Below, in pieces: positions 40,627-48,929 of a DNA stretch of 52,003 nt. How positions within the stretch are numbered: the stretch's first letter is position 1; each line of letters opens with the position of its first letter. The DNA comes from Nitrososphaerota archaeon (GTDB lineage Archaea > Thermoproteota > Nitrososphaeria_A > Caldarchaeales > JAVZCJ01). The stretch covers positions 1 through 52,003 of the forward strand of contig JAWAZL010000008.1 of the NCBI GenBank assembly GCA_038817485.1, read 5' to 3'. The translations under genes and the position numbers were made by a program. The notes under the pieces were generated by a model that was not told where the DNA came from, searched no databases, and was given only the letters and a program-made list of their open reading frames with translations.

Positions 40627-42051
40627 ATGAGAATGAGAAATATGCTACTAAAATGTACAAATTGCAATACAATTTATAATTTTGATATTAATAAAGAACT
40701 TTGTGAGAAATGTGGAAATGGTCTTTCTATAGAAATGTATAATCTTAATTTTTTCAAACCATTAAAAAATGAAATAGGAATATGGAAATATGCAAATATA
40801 TTGCCATATGTAGATGAAAAATTTAGATATTCTTTAGGAGAAGCTAATACAAATTTGCATAAAAGTATTTGGATTAAAAAAGATTTAAAAATAGATGAAA
40901 TTTGGTTTAAAGATGAAACAACAGAACCAACAGGATCATATTTAGATAGAAGCTCAGCATTATTTATATCTATGGTTTCAAGTTTAGGATATAAAAACAT
41001 AATCACATATTCTACGGGAAATCTTGGTGCTTCATTATCAGCATATTCATCTAAAGCTGGATTGAAAATGCAAGTTTATATAAGGCCTGGTATTGATCTT
41101 GGAAAACTTTATCAAATGATAGCATATGGAGCAGAAGTAAATATTATAAAAAATTTTAAAGAGGAAATAATAGAGAAAGAAGATACAGCAATAGCTATAG
41201 AGTATAACCCTATAATAAATGAAGCTAAAAAAACAATAATGTTAGAAATATTCTTTCAACTTAATCAAGATTTGCCAGATTATATTATTCTTCCAATGGG
41301 AGAAGGTGGTTTATTATATTCAACATTCAAAATGTTAATTGAAATTAGAAGTTTAATAAAATCTAAAATTAATAAAATGAAAATTATTGGGGTACAACCA
41401 GAAGGATGTGCACCAATAGTTAAAGCTTTTGAAAAAGGTTTAGATTCTATTGAAATGGAACATGAATCTAGAACTAAAATATTTGATCTTAGTGTAATGA
41501 ATCCAAAATTTGGAAATGCAGCATTAAAAGCAATAAGAGAAACAAATGGTTATGCTATCTCAGTAAGTGATAATGAAATATTTAATGCAACAATGATTTT
41601 AGCTAAAAAAGAAGGGATATTAGCTGAACCTGCTGCTAGTTTAACATTAGCAGGATTAATAAAATTAAGAAAAATTGGAGAAATAGAGAGAGACTCAAGA
41701 ATTGTTTGTGTTATAACTGGAAGTGGTCTTAAAGATCCAAAAATAATGAAAGAAATTGCATTAAAAGAGTCAAAATTAGGCTCTTTAATAGAAGAATTAA
41801 GTGGAAAAATACAATTAGGTAATACAAAAATAGCAATTTTAAAATTATTATCTGAAAAAGAAATGTATGGATATCAAATTTGGAAAGAATTAAAAGAAAA
41901 ATATAATTTGAATATTAAAATACCTACCATTTATCAACATTTATCTGAATTAATTGAAAAAGGATACGTAAAGAAAGTTATGTCAAAGCATATTTTTGGG
42001 AGAAAGAGAGAATATTATTCATTAACTGAGAAAGGAAAAAATATTGTTTAA
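40627..42051 (+). CDS. threonine-synthase-like protein lacking the PLP lysine, fused to a PadR DNA-binding domain
   Basis: A 474-residue protein. N-terminal zinc ribbon: CTNCNTIY...CEKCGNGL (about 10-35). Residues 60-375 match fold type II PLP enzymes of the threonine synthase family: WFKDETTEPTGSYLDR, YSTGNLGASLSAYSSKAGLK, PMGEGGLLYSTFK, VQPEGCAPIVKAFEKG and VITGSGLKDP. The Schiff-base lysine (GSFKDR in active enzymes) is Leu106 (TTA at 40942-40944), so normal catalysis is not expected. Residues 398-474 are a PadR winged helix: IAILKLLSEKEMYGYQIW, TIYQHLSELIEKGYVKK and REYYSLTEKGKNI. I infer a ligand-sensing transcription factor derived from an enzyme. It is divergent from an ECF S-component. 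Starts at 40627, 40633 and 40642 are possible. Confidence 0.85.
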   Translation: MRMRNMLLKCTNCNTIYNFDINKELCEKCGNGLSIEMYNLNFFKPLKNEIGIWKYANILPYVDEKFRYSLGEANTNLHKSIWIKKDLKIDEIWFKDETTEPTGSYLDRSSALFISMVSSLGYKNIITYSTGNLGASLSAYSSKAGLKMQVYIRPGIDLGKLYQMIAYGAEVNIIKNFKEEIIEKEDTAIAIEYNPIINEAKKTIMLEIFFQLNQDLPDYIILPMGEGGLLYSTFKMLIEIRSLIKSKINKMKIIGVQPEGCAPIVKAFEKGLDSIEMEHESRTKIFDLSVMNPKFGNAALKAIRETNGYAISVSDNEIFNATMILAKKEGILAEPAASLTLAGLIKLRKIGEIERDSRIVCVITGSGLKDPKIMKEIALKESKLGSLIEELSGKIQLGNTKIAILKLLSEKEMYGYQIWKELKEKYNLNIKIPTIYQHLSELIEKGYVKKVMSKHIFGRKREYYSLTEKGKNIV

Positions 42052-42144
42052 AAGATATCCTTAAATTTTTCTGTAACTATAAAAAAATATAAATTTCTAA
42101 CTTAATTAAGTATTTATAGCATTCATTAGTATAAGTGGAATAAA

Positions 42145-42843
42145 ATGTTTATCTCAGAAAAAGCTGTTATTAAAGCTTCCTTTGAAGGAAATGTAATAGT
42201 ACTAGGTCCAACAATAATAGAAAACAATACTTTAATTGGATTGAATGTATTAATTGGTTACCCATCTAAAGATAAAATAATTAAAATAATGAAAAATAAG
42301 AATTTAGAAATAAAGGATCTTGATGAAATTAGTAAAGGATCAAAAATAGGTAAAAATTGTATTGTAAGAAGCAATTCAATCATATATGAAAATGTTAAAA
42401 TAAGTGATAATGTTGAAATTGGACATAATACATTAATTCGTAGCAATTCAGAAATTGGAGAAAATAGTAAGATTGGATCGTATACGATATTAGACGGAAG
42501 TGTAAAAATTGGAAAAAATGCAAATATTCAATCTGGTGTTTATTTACCACATTTATCAATTGTTGGAAATAATGTTTTTATAGCTCCATATGTTTGTGTA
42601 ACAAATGATAAATATCCTCCAAGTGGTAAATTAAAAGGAGTAATAATATGCGATAATTCTATTATTGGAGCTAATTCAATTCTTATTTCAGGTATAGAAA
42701 TAGGTGAAAATTCTGTTATAGCAGCTGGATCAATAGTTACTAAAAATGTACCTCCAAATATTGTTGTATCTGGCATTCCTGCTAGGAAAATTATGGATAG
42801 AGAAGAATATGAGAAGAAAATGGAAGAATGGAGAAAAATATGA
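42145..42843 (+). CDS. left-handed beta-helix acyltransferase
   Basis: A 232-residue hexapeptide-repeat protein. Repeats with the I/V/L-G-x-N pattern run through most of the chain (IGKNCIVRSNS, IGHNTLIRSNSEIGENSKIG, IGKNANIQSGVYLPHLSIVG, IGANSILISGIEIGENSVIA). A loop with APYVCVTNDKYPP lies near residue 150. The end GIPARKIMDREEYEKK is typical of sugar O- or N-acetyltransferases such as WbpD/VioB-like enzymes. The acetyl donor site should lie between adjacent beta-helices of a trimer. The substrate is unknown; location next to galE suggests nucleotide-sugar modification. Its end faces the galE end with 15 nt between. Confidence 0.87.
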   Translation: MFISEKAVIKASFEGNVIVLGPTIIENNTLIGLNVLIGYPSKDKIIKIMKNKNLEIKDLDEISKGSKIGKNCIVRSNSIIYENVKISDNVEIGHNTLIRSNSEIGENSKIGSYTILDGSVKIGKNANIQSGVYLPHLSIVGNNVFIAPYVCVTNDKYPPSGKLKGVIICDNSIIGANSILISGIEIGENSVIAAGSIVTKNVPPNIVVSGIPARKIMDREEYEKKMEEWRKI

Positions 42844-42858
42844 TAATATCTTTATTTT

Positions 42859-43827
42859 TCACTTTATTTCTTTTAAAATTTGCTTTATTGCAATTTTAAC
42901 AGCTTCTTTACTATTATACTTTGGCTTCCAACCTAATTTTTTTATTTTTGAAATATCTAAAAGCATAGTTTTAACATCTCCTATCCATCCTCTTCCTCCA
43001 TTAATTCCTCCAGTATAAATAAATTCTACATTTTTCAAATTCATTTCATTTACTATAATTTCAGCTATTTCTTTTACTGTAATAAAATCTTCTGAACCTA
43101 TATTATAAATTTCAATTTTTTCATAAGTTTTTTCTAAACCAATAAGTATAGCTTCTATACATTCATCTACTAATAAATATGACTTTTTTTGAGTGCCATC
43201 ACCTAAAATTTCAAGTTTTCTTGGATTATTTTTAAGTTTATTTATAAAATCCCATATTACTCCATGTTTACATCTTGATCCAATTATATTTGCTAAACGA
43301 TAAATTATCCCTTTTAAATTAAACATATTACAATATGCTGAGATCAATGCTTCACATGCAAGTTTTGAGCTACCGTACATTGAAATTGGTATTAATGGAG
43401 CATAATCTTCAGGAGTAGGAATTTTTTTAGCTTCTCCATAAATTGTTGAACTTGATGTAAAAACAATTGTTTTAATCGTTTTACTTTTTCTTGCTTCTTC
43501 TAAAATATTGTATGTTGCAATAATATTTTGTTTAAAATCTATACTTGTATTAATTGCTCCAATTCTTACTTCAGGATTTGCTGCTAAATGAAAAATTATT
43601 TCACAATCTTTTATAGCTTTTCTTATATCTTCTTTATTTAAACAATCTCCTTTAATAAAATTGAATTTTTCATTACCGATCCATTTAGAAATATTCTCTA
43701 TGCAACCTTTACTAAGATTATCTATAACATTTATTATTGCGCCTTTTTCCATTAATTTATCTACTAAATGACTTCCAATAAATCCTGCTCCACCTGTAAT
43801 TGCAATTCTAATATTTTTATAATTCAT
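42859..43827 (-). CDS. galE: NAD-dependent nucleotide-sugar epimerase (GalE-like)
   Basis: A 322-residue extended short-chain dehydrogenase. The Rossmann motif ITGGAGFIGSHL is at the N-terminus. The AANPEVR segment, the serine/threonine site TSSSTIYGE and the catalytic MYGSSKLACE (Tyr-x3-Lys) are all present. The family covers UDP-glucose 4-epimerase and related nucleotide-sugar epimerases/dehydratases. Its place next to galK and galT, divergent across 140 bp, favours UDP-glucose/UDP-galactose interconversion in the Leloir pathway. The first ATG is used. Confidence 0.88.
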   Translation of the reverse strand: MNYKNIRIAITGGAGFIGSHLVDKLMEKGAIINVIDNLSKGCIENISKWIGNEKFNFIKGDCLNKEDIRKAIKDCEIIFHLAANPEVRIGAINTSIDFKQNIIATYNILEEARKSKTIKTIVFTSSSTIYGEAKKIPTPEDYAPLIPISMYGSSKLACEALISAYCNMFNLKGIIYRLANIIGSRCKHGVIWDFINKLKNNPRKLEILGDGTQKKSYLLVDECIEAILIGLEKTYEKIEIYNIGSEDFITVKEIAEIIVNEMNLKNVEFIYTGGINGGRGWIGDVKTMLLDISKIKKLGWKPKYNSKEAVKIAIKQILKEIK

Positions 43828-43967
43828 TTTCTTTTCTTTATTTAGTAGGTAGAATTTATTTAAATATTAATTTTTTTAATATATTAATATACTTATTTTT
43901 TAAAGAATTAAAATTTATTTTAAAATATAAACTTTATAAGCATTCCTTAAAATGATTTTGTTAAAAT

Positions 43968-45161
43968 ATGAAATATAATACTAAATATGAAATTGAAATG
44001 CTTAAAACTAATTCTTTTTTAATTTCTTCCGCACCTGCTAGGGCAGATTTTCTAAATACTCATCAAGATTATAAAGGCTTACCAGTAGTTCCGATTGCTG
44101 TAAATCTTAGAACATATTTTTTTGCAATAAATGAAATTAATGGAAAATTTAAAATAATTAGTTTAAATTTAAAAAGGCAAGGAGTAGATTATATCGATGT
44201 ATTCAGTATTCCTAAAGTAAATTTAAAACCTGGAAAATGGTTTGGAAATTATTTAAGAAGTGTGTTTATTTCTCTACAAAAATATGTTAAGAAAAAATTT
44301 AATAAAGGTCTTGAAGTGATAATTGAAAGTGAAGTCCCAGTAGCAAGTGGATTAGCAAGTAGTGCTGCTTTAGAAGTTGCTTTTACTAAATTATTAAGTG
44401 AATATTATAATTTAAATTTATCTCTTGAAGAAATTGCTGAAATTAGTTTTATAGCTGAAAATAAAATTTTTGGAATTCCTTGTGGAAGACTAGACCAATA
44501 TGGTTCATCTTTTGGTAAAGCTATAGTATTATATCCAAAACCTCCTATAAAAGTAGAGACATTACCAATAAGTGAGATGGATATAATAGTTGTAGATTCT
44601 GGTATTAGACATAGTGTAGCAGACATTCATCCTAAAAGACAAGAAGAAATCAATATTGGTTTAAAACAATTAATGAAGTCTTCTATTGTTCCTAAAAATC
44701 TTAAAGAAAAACTTGGATATAGATTTGATGAACCTAAATGGGATGAAATAAAAATAGAGGAAATTGAAAAATATTTAGAATTAATAAATAATATTTCAGC
44801 TAGGCGTATTCTATACACTATAAAAACTCATGAATCAACATTAAAAGCAATTGAAATAATTAAATCAAGTATGATAAAAAATAAATTAGATGAATTAGGA
44901 AAAATAATGAATGAACAACATGAATTTATGAGAGATTTATATGAGATAAGTCTTCCAAAAATAGAAGAAATAAGAAATGAAATGTTAAATGCTGGAGCAT
45001 TAGGAGTTAAAATAAGTGGTGCAGGCTTAGGAGGCTGTCTTATAGGAATTGTAAAAGAAAAAGAAGAAGGAAATAAAATAGTTGAATCAGCAATAAAGGC
45101 TGGTGCTAAAAATGGATGGGTATTAAAAATAGATGAAGGTGTTAAAGCAGAATGGAGGTAA
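43968..45161 (+). CDS. galK: galactokinase
   Basis: A 397-residue GHMP kinase that phosphorylates galactose at C1. The sugar-binding motif reads ARADFLNTHQDYKG at residues 24-37, the crenarchaeal form of the bacterial GR-x-N-x-IGEHTDY. The ATP loop is VASGLASSAALEVA and the third motif is VKISGAGLGGCLIGIV. The catalytic-base Asp region is GRLDQYGSSFGKA. Its 3' end carries the GGAGG ribosome-binding site of galT within its last codons, so the two are coupled. First gene of the plus-strand gal pair. Confidence 0.92.
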   Translation: MKYNTKYEIEMLKTNSFLISSAPARADFLNTHQDYKGLPVVPIAVNLRTYFFAINEINGKFKIISLNLKRQGVDYIDVFSIPKVNLKPGKWFGNYLRSVFISLQKYVKKKFNKGLEVIIESEVPVASGLASSAALEVAFTKLLSEYYNLNLSLEEIAEISFIAENKIFGIPCGRLDQYGSSFGKAIVLYPKPPIKVETLPISEMDIIVVDSGIRHSVADIHPKRQEEINIGLKQLMKSSIVPKNLKEKLGYRFDEPKWDEIKIEEIEKYLELINNISARRILYTIKTHESTLKAIEIIKSSMIKNKLDELGKIMNEQHEFMRDLYEISLPKIEEIRNEMLNAGALGVKISGAGLGGCLIGIVKEKEEGNKIVESAIKAGAKNGWVLKIDEGVKAEWR

Positions 45162-45167
45162 AGAATA

Positions 45168-46166
45168 TTGAGTAATGAATTAAGATGGAACCCTTTATTA
45201 AGTACATGGATAATAGTATCTAGTAAACGTAAAATTAGACCTTGGAGAATTGAAGAATGTCCTTTTTGTCCAGGGGCTCCTGAAACAGGATATAATTGGC
45301 AAACACTTATTTTAGATAATCTTTATCCAACATTAATAATAGATCCTAAAACTTCTAGAGAAAGCTTTGATATTTATAAAATTAAGCCTGGATATGGATA
45401 CTGTAAAATAGTTATAGAAACTCCTGAGCATACTGGTGATTTAGATAGTATTTCATTTGAAAATTTAGTTAAATATCTTAAAGATTTAAAAGAAGAAAAT
45501 ATTAAGCTTTGTAATGATAAAAAAATACGATATGTAGCTTGCTTTCGTAATAAAGGTGAAATAATAGGTGTATCACTTACACATCCTCACTCACAAATTT
45601 ATGCTCTTCCATTTATTCCTCCTAGAATAAAGATAGAATTAAAAAATGCAAGAAAATTTTATAAAGAAAAAAATAAATGCCTTTTTTGTCATATAATTGA
45701 ATTAGAGAAAAAGGAATTTAATCGATTATTATACTCAAATAAATCTTTCATAAGCTTTTTACCATTTTTTGCTATGTGGCCTTATGAAGTTCATGTATAT
45801 TCTAAAAAACATATAGGAAATATTATTGAATTAAATGATGAAGAGATAGAAGATTTAGCAGATATGATTAAAATAATTGTTGCAATGTATAATTCTCTTT
45901 TTGATTTTAGTTTACCATATATTATGTTTATTCATAATTCTCCATGTAGAAAAAATTATCCATATTATCATTTTCATATAGAATTTTATCCAATTCATAG
46001 GTCAAAAGATAAATTAAAATATGCTGCTGGAATAGAATGGGGTGCATGGGTATTTACATATGATGATATTCCAGAAAATAAAGCTAAAGAATTAAAAGAA
46101 GCTTTAAATAAAGCTTTAAAGAAATTAGAGAATGAAGGATATAAAGTTAAAGGCACTATTTTCTAA
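45168..46166 (+). CDS. galT: galactose-1-phosphate uridylyltransferase
   Basis: A 332-residue HIT-superfamily enzyme exchanging UMP between UDP-glucose and galactose 1-phosphate. Zinc-binding cysteines lie in CPFCPG (about residue 30-35) and CLFCHIIE (about 170). The catalytic His-Pro-His is at 139-141 in SLTHPHSQIYALPF. A second HIT-like PYYHFHIEFYPIHR lies near the C-terminus. The start is TTG at 45168, supported by GGAGGT (45154-45159) 8 nt upstream. galE, galK and galT together complete the Leloir pathway from galactose to glucose 1-phosphate. Confidence 0.93.
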   Translation: MSNELRWNPLLSTWIIVSSKRKIRPWRIEECPFCPGAPETGYNWQTLILDNLYPTLIIDPKTSRESFDIYKIKPGYGYCKIVIETPEHTGDLDSISFENLVKYLKDLKEENIKLCNDKKIRYVACFRNKGEIIGVSLTHPHSQIYALPFIPPRIKIELKNARKFYKEKNKCLFCHIIELEKKEFNRLLYSNKSFISFLPFFAMWPYEVHVYSKKHIGNIIELNDEEIEDLADMIKIIVAMYNSLFDFSLPYIMFIHNSPCRKNYPYYHFHIEFYPIHRSKDKLKYAAGIEWGAWVFTYDDIPENKAKELKEALNKALKKLENEGYKVKGTIF

Positions 46167-46294
46167 TTTTTTAATAATAGCAATGAGAAGGAGTTAAATA
46201 TTAGTTTTGCTATTATTTATTGGATATTTTCCGAATAAAAAGTTTATTCATATCTTAAGCTTTGAAATATGAAAATCCTTAGAAAGTGATAATC

Positions 46295-47620
46295 ATGACA
46301 AGAAATTATTTTAATAATAAATGGATTTCACAAATATTAGAAGATAAAAAAGTTTTATTTGATCTTAATATAAGTGAAGGATTAAGAATAGTAAAAAAAG
46401 ATTATTTATGCATTATATGTAGAGGAGCAAGACTTTTATGTGGAAAAACTAGATGCCCTATAATGGTTAAATTATATTCTCTTATAAAAACTAAAGTTCT
46501 TAATATAGAAAATTTTCTTGAAGGAAGCGCTCCTCCAGATATTTTTATTGGAAGAATAGGTTATCCCAAAGTATATATTGGACCATTAGTTCCTCCAATA
46601 ATTGGAGATACTAAAATTTTTTCAACTCCAGAAAAATGGATTGGTAAAAAAATTGATGAAATAATAGATATGCGTTCTCAACTTATTAGAGGAAAATATT
46701 TAGTAGATGTATATTCTCCATCAAAAGATTTAGATAAAATTTCTTTAATGATACAAGAGCTTAGTCTTTCATCTTCTTCAATAAATACTGAATTATTTTT
46801 TGAAAAAAAACCTAGTGGAGCAATAGTTTTAAGCAGTGAATTTGAACCTTTTGGCCCATCAGCTCCTATTAAATCATTAAAAATTGGAAATTATAAAACA
46901 AATAAAATAATAGAAAAAGCATATTATGATTATGATATGAAAGCTGAAGAAGCTGTTATAATGCTATATTTTTCTAATGTAAATATTTCAGCTATTCAAA
47001 GAGCTTTTAGTAGTGGATGTTTTGGTTTAAAGAAAAATAGGAGATTTGTTCCTACTAGATGGAGTATAACAGCTGTTGATAGTATAATATCGAATAATTT
47101 AATAAGAGAAATAAAGAATTTTCCTATAATTAATGAATATCAAGTATATTCTTTTAATAATATTGGAAATAAATTTGTTATATTAATGATTCCTACAAAA
47201 TGGAAATATGAATCAATGGAAGCATGGTGGCCTGGAACATTTTGGAATCCACAAAGAAATATAATAATATATGGAGATTATGAATATTTTTCAGGTAGAA
47301 CAACGTATGCAGAAATTGGCGGATGTTATTATGCTGCAAGACTTGCAGTAACTGAAAAACTTTATGAAATGAAAAGACAAGCAGGAGTTATAATTTTTAG
47401 AGAAATATACCCTGAGTATATTTTACCAATAGGAGTATGGAATGTTAGAGAAAGTGTTAGAGCGTCATTAAAGAATAAATCTATGAATTTTAATAATTTA
47501 AAAGATGCATTAAATTATATTTCTTCAATATTAAAAATTCCTCTTAAAAAATGGTTTGAAGCAAGCACATTATTAAAAGAAGAGCTTTATCAAAAAAAGA
47601 TTTTAGATTTTATTTCATAA
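46295..47620 (+). CDS. nreA: Nre-family DNA repair protein (NreA)
   Basis: A 441-residue archaeal Nre protein, implicated in repair of DNA damage through interaction with PCNA. The zinc-ribbon CIICRGARLLCGKTRCP is near residues 33-49, followed by SAPPDIFIGRIGYPKVYIGPL and DMRSQLIRGKYLVDVYSP, the family's best-conserved parts. The C-terminus YQKKILDFIS carries a Q-x2-I-x2-F-I pattern that is a near match to a PCNA-interacting (PIP) box. GTGAT lies 4 nt before ATG 46295; the GTG at 46286 is inside that motif and is not the start. Monocistronic. Confidence 0.88.
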   Translation: MTRNYFNNKWISQILEDKKVLFDLNISEGLRIVKKDYLCIICRGARLLCGKTRCPIMVKLYSLIKTKVLNIENFLEGSAPPDIFIGRIGYPKVYIGPLVPPIIGDTKIFSTPEKWIGKKIDEIIDMRSQLIRGKYLVDVYSPSKDLDKISLMIQELSLSSSSINTELFFEKKPSGAIVLSSEFEPFGPSAPIKSLKIGNYKTNKIIEKAYYDYDMKAEEAVIMLYFSNVNISAIQRAFSSGCFGLKKNRRFVPTRWSITAVDSIISNNLIREIKNFPIINEYQVYSFNNIGNKFVILMIPTKWKYESMEAWWPGTFWNPQRNIIIYGDYEYFSGRTTYAEIGGCYYAARLAVTEKLYEMKRQAGVIIFREIYPEYILPIGVWNVRESVRASLKNKSMNFNNLKDALNYISSILKIPLKKWFEASTLLKEELYQKKILDFIS

Positions 47621-47633
47621 TGTATTAGTATTA

Positions 47634-48929
47634 CTACACAGATAAACCAAGCATACTTAATAAATCTATATGGATTTTTGATTTTACAGGAAACCAATAG
47701 AAAAACCAGAAAGATTGCATTGTAATAAGCATTAATAAAGAAGTTTTAGATTTATCCCCTTTAATTAAATAATATGGAGTCGCTATGCATAATGCAGGGA
47801 TTACTATATAAAAGTAAAATGAATAAACCCATCTATGCAAAAGATATGCCATAGGAATATATGGAAAGAAATTTAATGCAATCCATGAAAAAATAAATAA
47901 TGGTATATCAAGTTCTTTCTCATATCTTCCTTTTCTTAAATAATATATTATTTCATAAATTGATATAGGAAAAATAACCCATATAGTCCACCATATTGGA
48001 CTATAAACTCCATAATATGCTATAGTATGATATTCCCTAACAACCATTTCACCAACTTTTTCTTGAACTGTAACTACATAATATGGTGCTGGTGGAAAAA
48101 CTGTAATCCATTGATGAGGAAAAACAACTTCTTTAGCTTGTGTTGAGTTAAATGTTAAAGATGAATGATAATTGAACATAAAATCTATATGCTCGAATGG
48201 TGTTGTAAAAGCTTTATAATGTATATCATATATTGTTAATCCAATTATACTAACAATGAAGGCTATTATAAATATTTTCTCAAAAACTTTAAACCACTCA
48301 TTTAATATTTCAAAGATATTTCTCTTTTCATAAAAAATTTTTAATAAAAAAAATAATAATATACTTGCAATAATAAAAAGAGAAGTTATTTTACATAAAA
48401 AGCTTAATCCAAAGGCTATAGCACTTAAAGAATACTTTTTTCTTAAAAATAAGAAAAATCCTAAAAGAGAGAAAGTTAAAGTTGGAGCATCAAGTATAGC
48501 CATTGAACCTATATTAAAAGCCATAATATCTGTTGCAAATAAATATGAGGCAGAAATAGAAACTATTCTATCATTAGTTAATTCAAATGCAATTTTATAT
48601 ATTAAATATATTGAGAATACACTTAAAATTACTATAAAAATACGCCATCCAAATGGATTATCTCCAAAAAACATTATTCCATACATCATAAGAGCCTTAG
48701 CTAATGGAGGGTGCTCATTATTTGCTGCTTCACCTGATAACATTTTACGAACAGCTGGAATATAATGTGCTTCATCAAAAATGAAACTATCAGGAGTATT
48801 AATTATCATAAGTTTAAAAATAAGAAATATTACTGGTATTAGGAAAGGGAGCTGATTCATAAAATCTTTTTCTAAATATTCTTTAAAATGCGAGATATAT
48901 TTTAAAAATTTTTCTTTAAGAATAAACAT
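47634..48929 (-). CDS. PMT-family (GT39) membrane glycosyltransferase
   Basis: A 431-residue GT-C glycosyltransferase with 9-11 hydrophobic segments. The first loop carries the catalytic-type acidic motif FDEAHYIPAVRKMLSGE followed by NNEHPPLAKALMMYG, typical of protein O-mannosyltransferases (GT39). A large outer loop (about 235-300) contains FPHQWITVFPPAPYYVV. It should transfer a sugar from a dolichol-linked donor to proteins on the outer face of the membrane. It overlaps the upstream glycosyltransferase gene by 14 nt, so the two are co-expressed. Confidence 0.88.
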   Translation of the reverse strand: MFILKEKFLKYISHFKEYLEKDFMNQLPFLIPVIFLIFKLMIINTPDSFIFDEAHYIPAVRKMLSGEAANNEHPPLAKALMMYGIMFFGDNPFGWRIFIVILSVFSIYLIYKIAFELTNDRIVSISASYLFATDIMAFNIGSMAILDAPTLTFSLLGFFLFLRKKYSLSAIAFGLSFLCKITSLFIIASILLFFLLKIFYEKRNIFEILNEWFKVFEKIFIIAFIVSIIGLTIYDIHYKAFTTPFEHIDFMFNYHSSLTFNSTQAKEVVFPHQWITVFPPAPYYVVTVQEKVGEMVVREYHTIAYYGVYSPIWWTIWVIFPISIYEIIYYLRKGRYEKELDIPLFIFSWIALNFFPYIPMAYLLHRWVYSFYFYIVIPALCIATPYYLIKGDKSKTSLLMLITMQSFWFFYWFPVKSKIHIDLLSMLGLSV

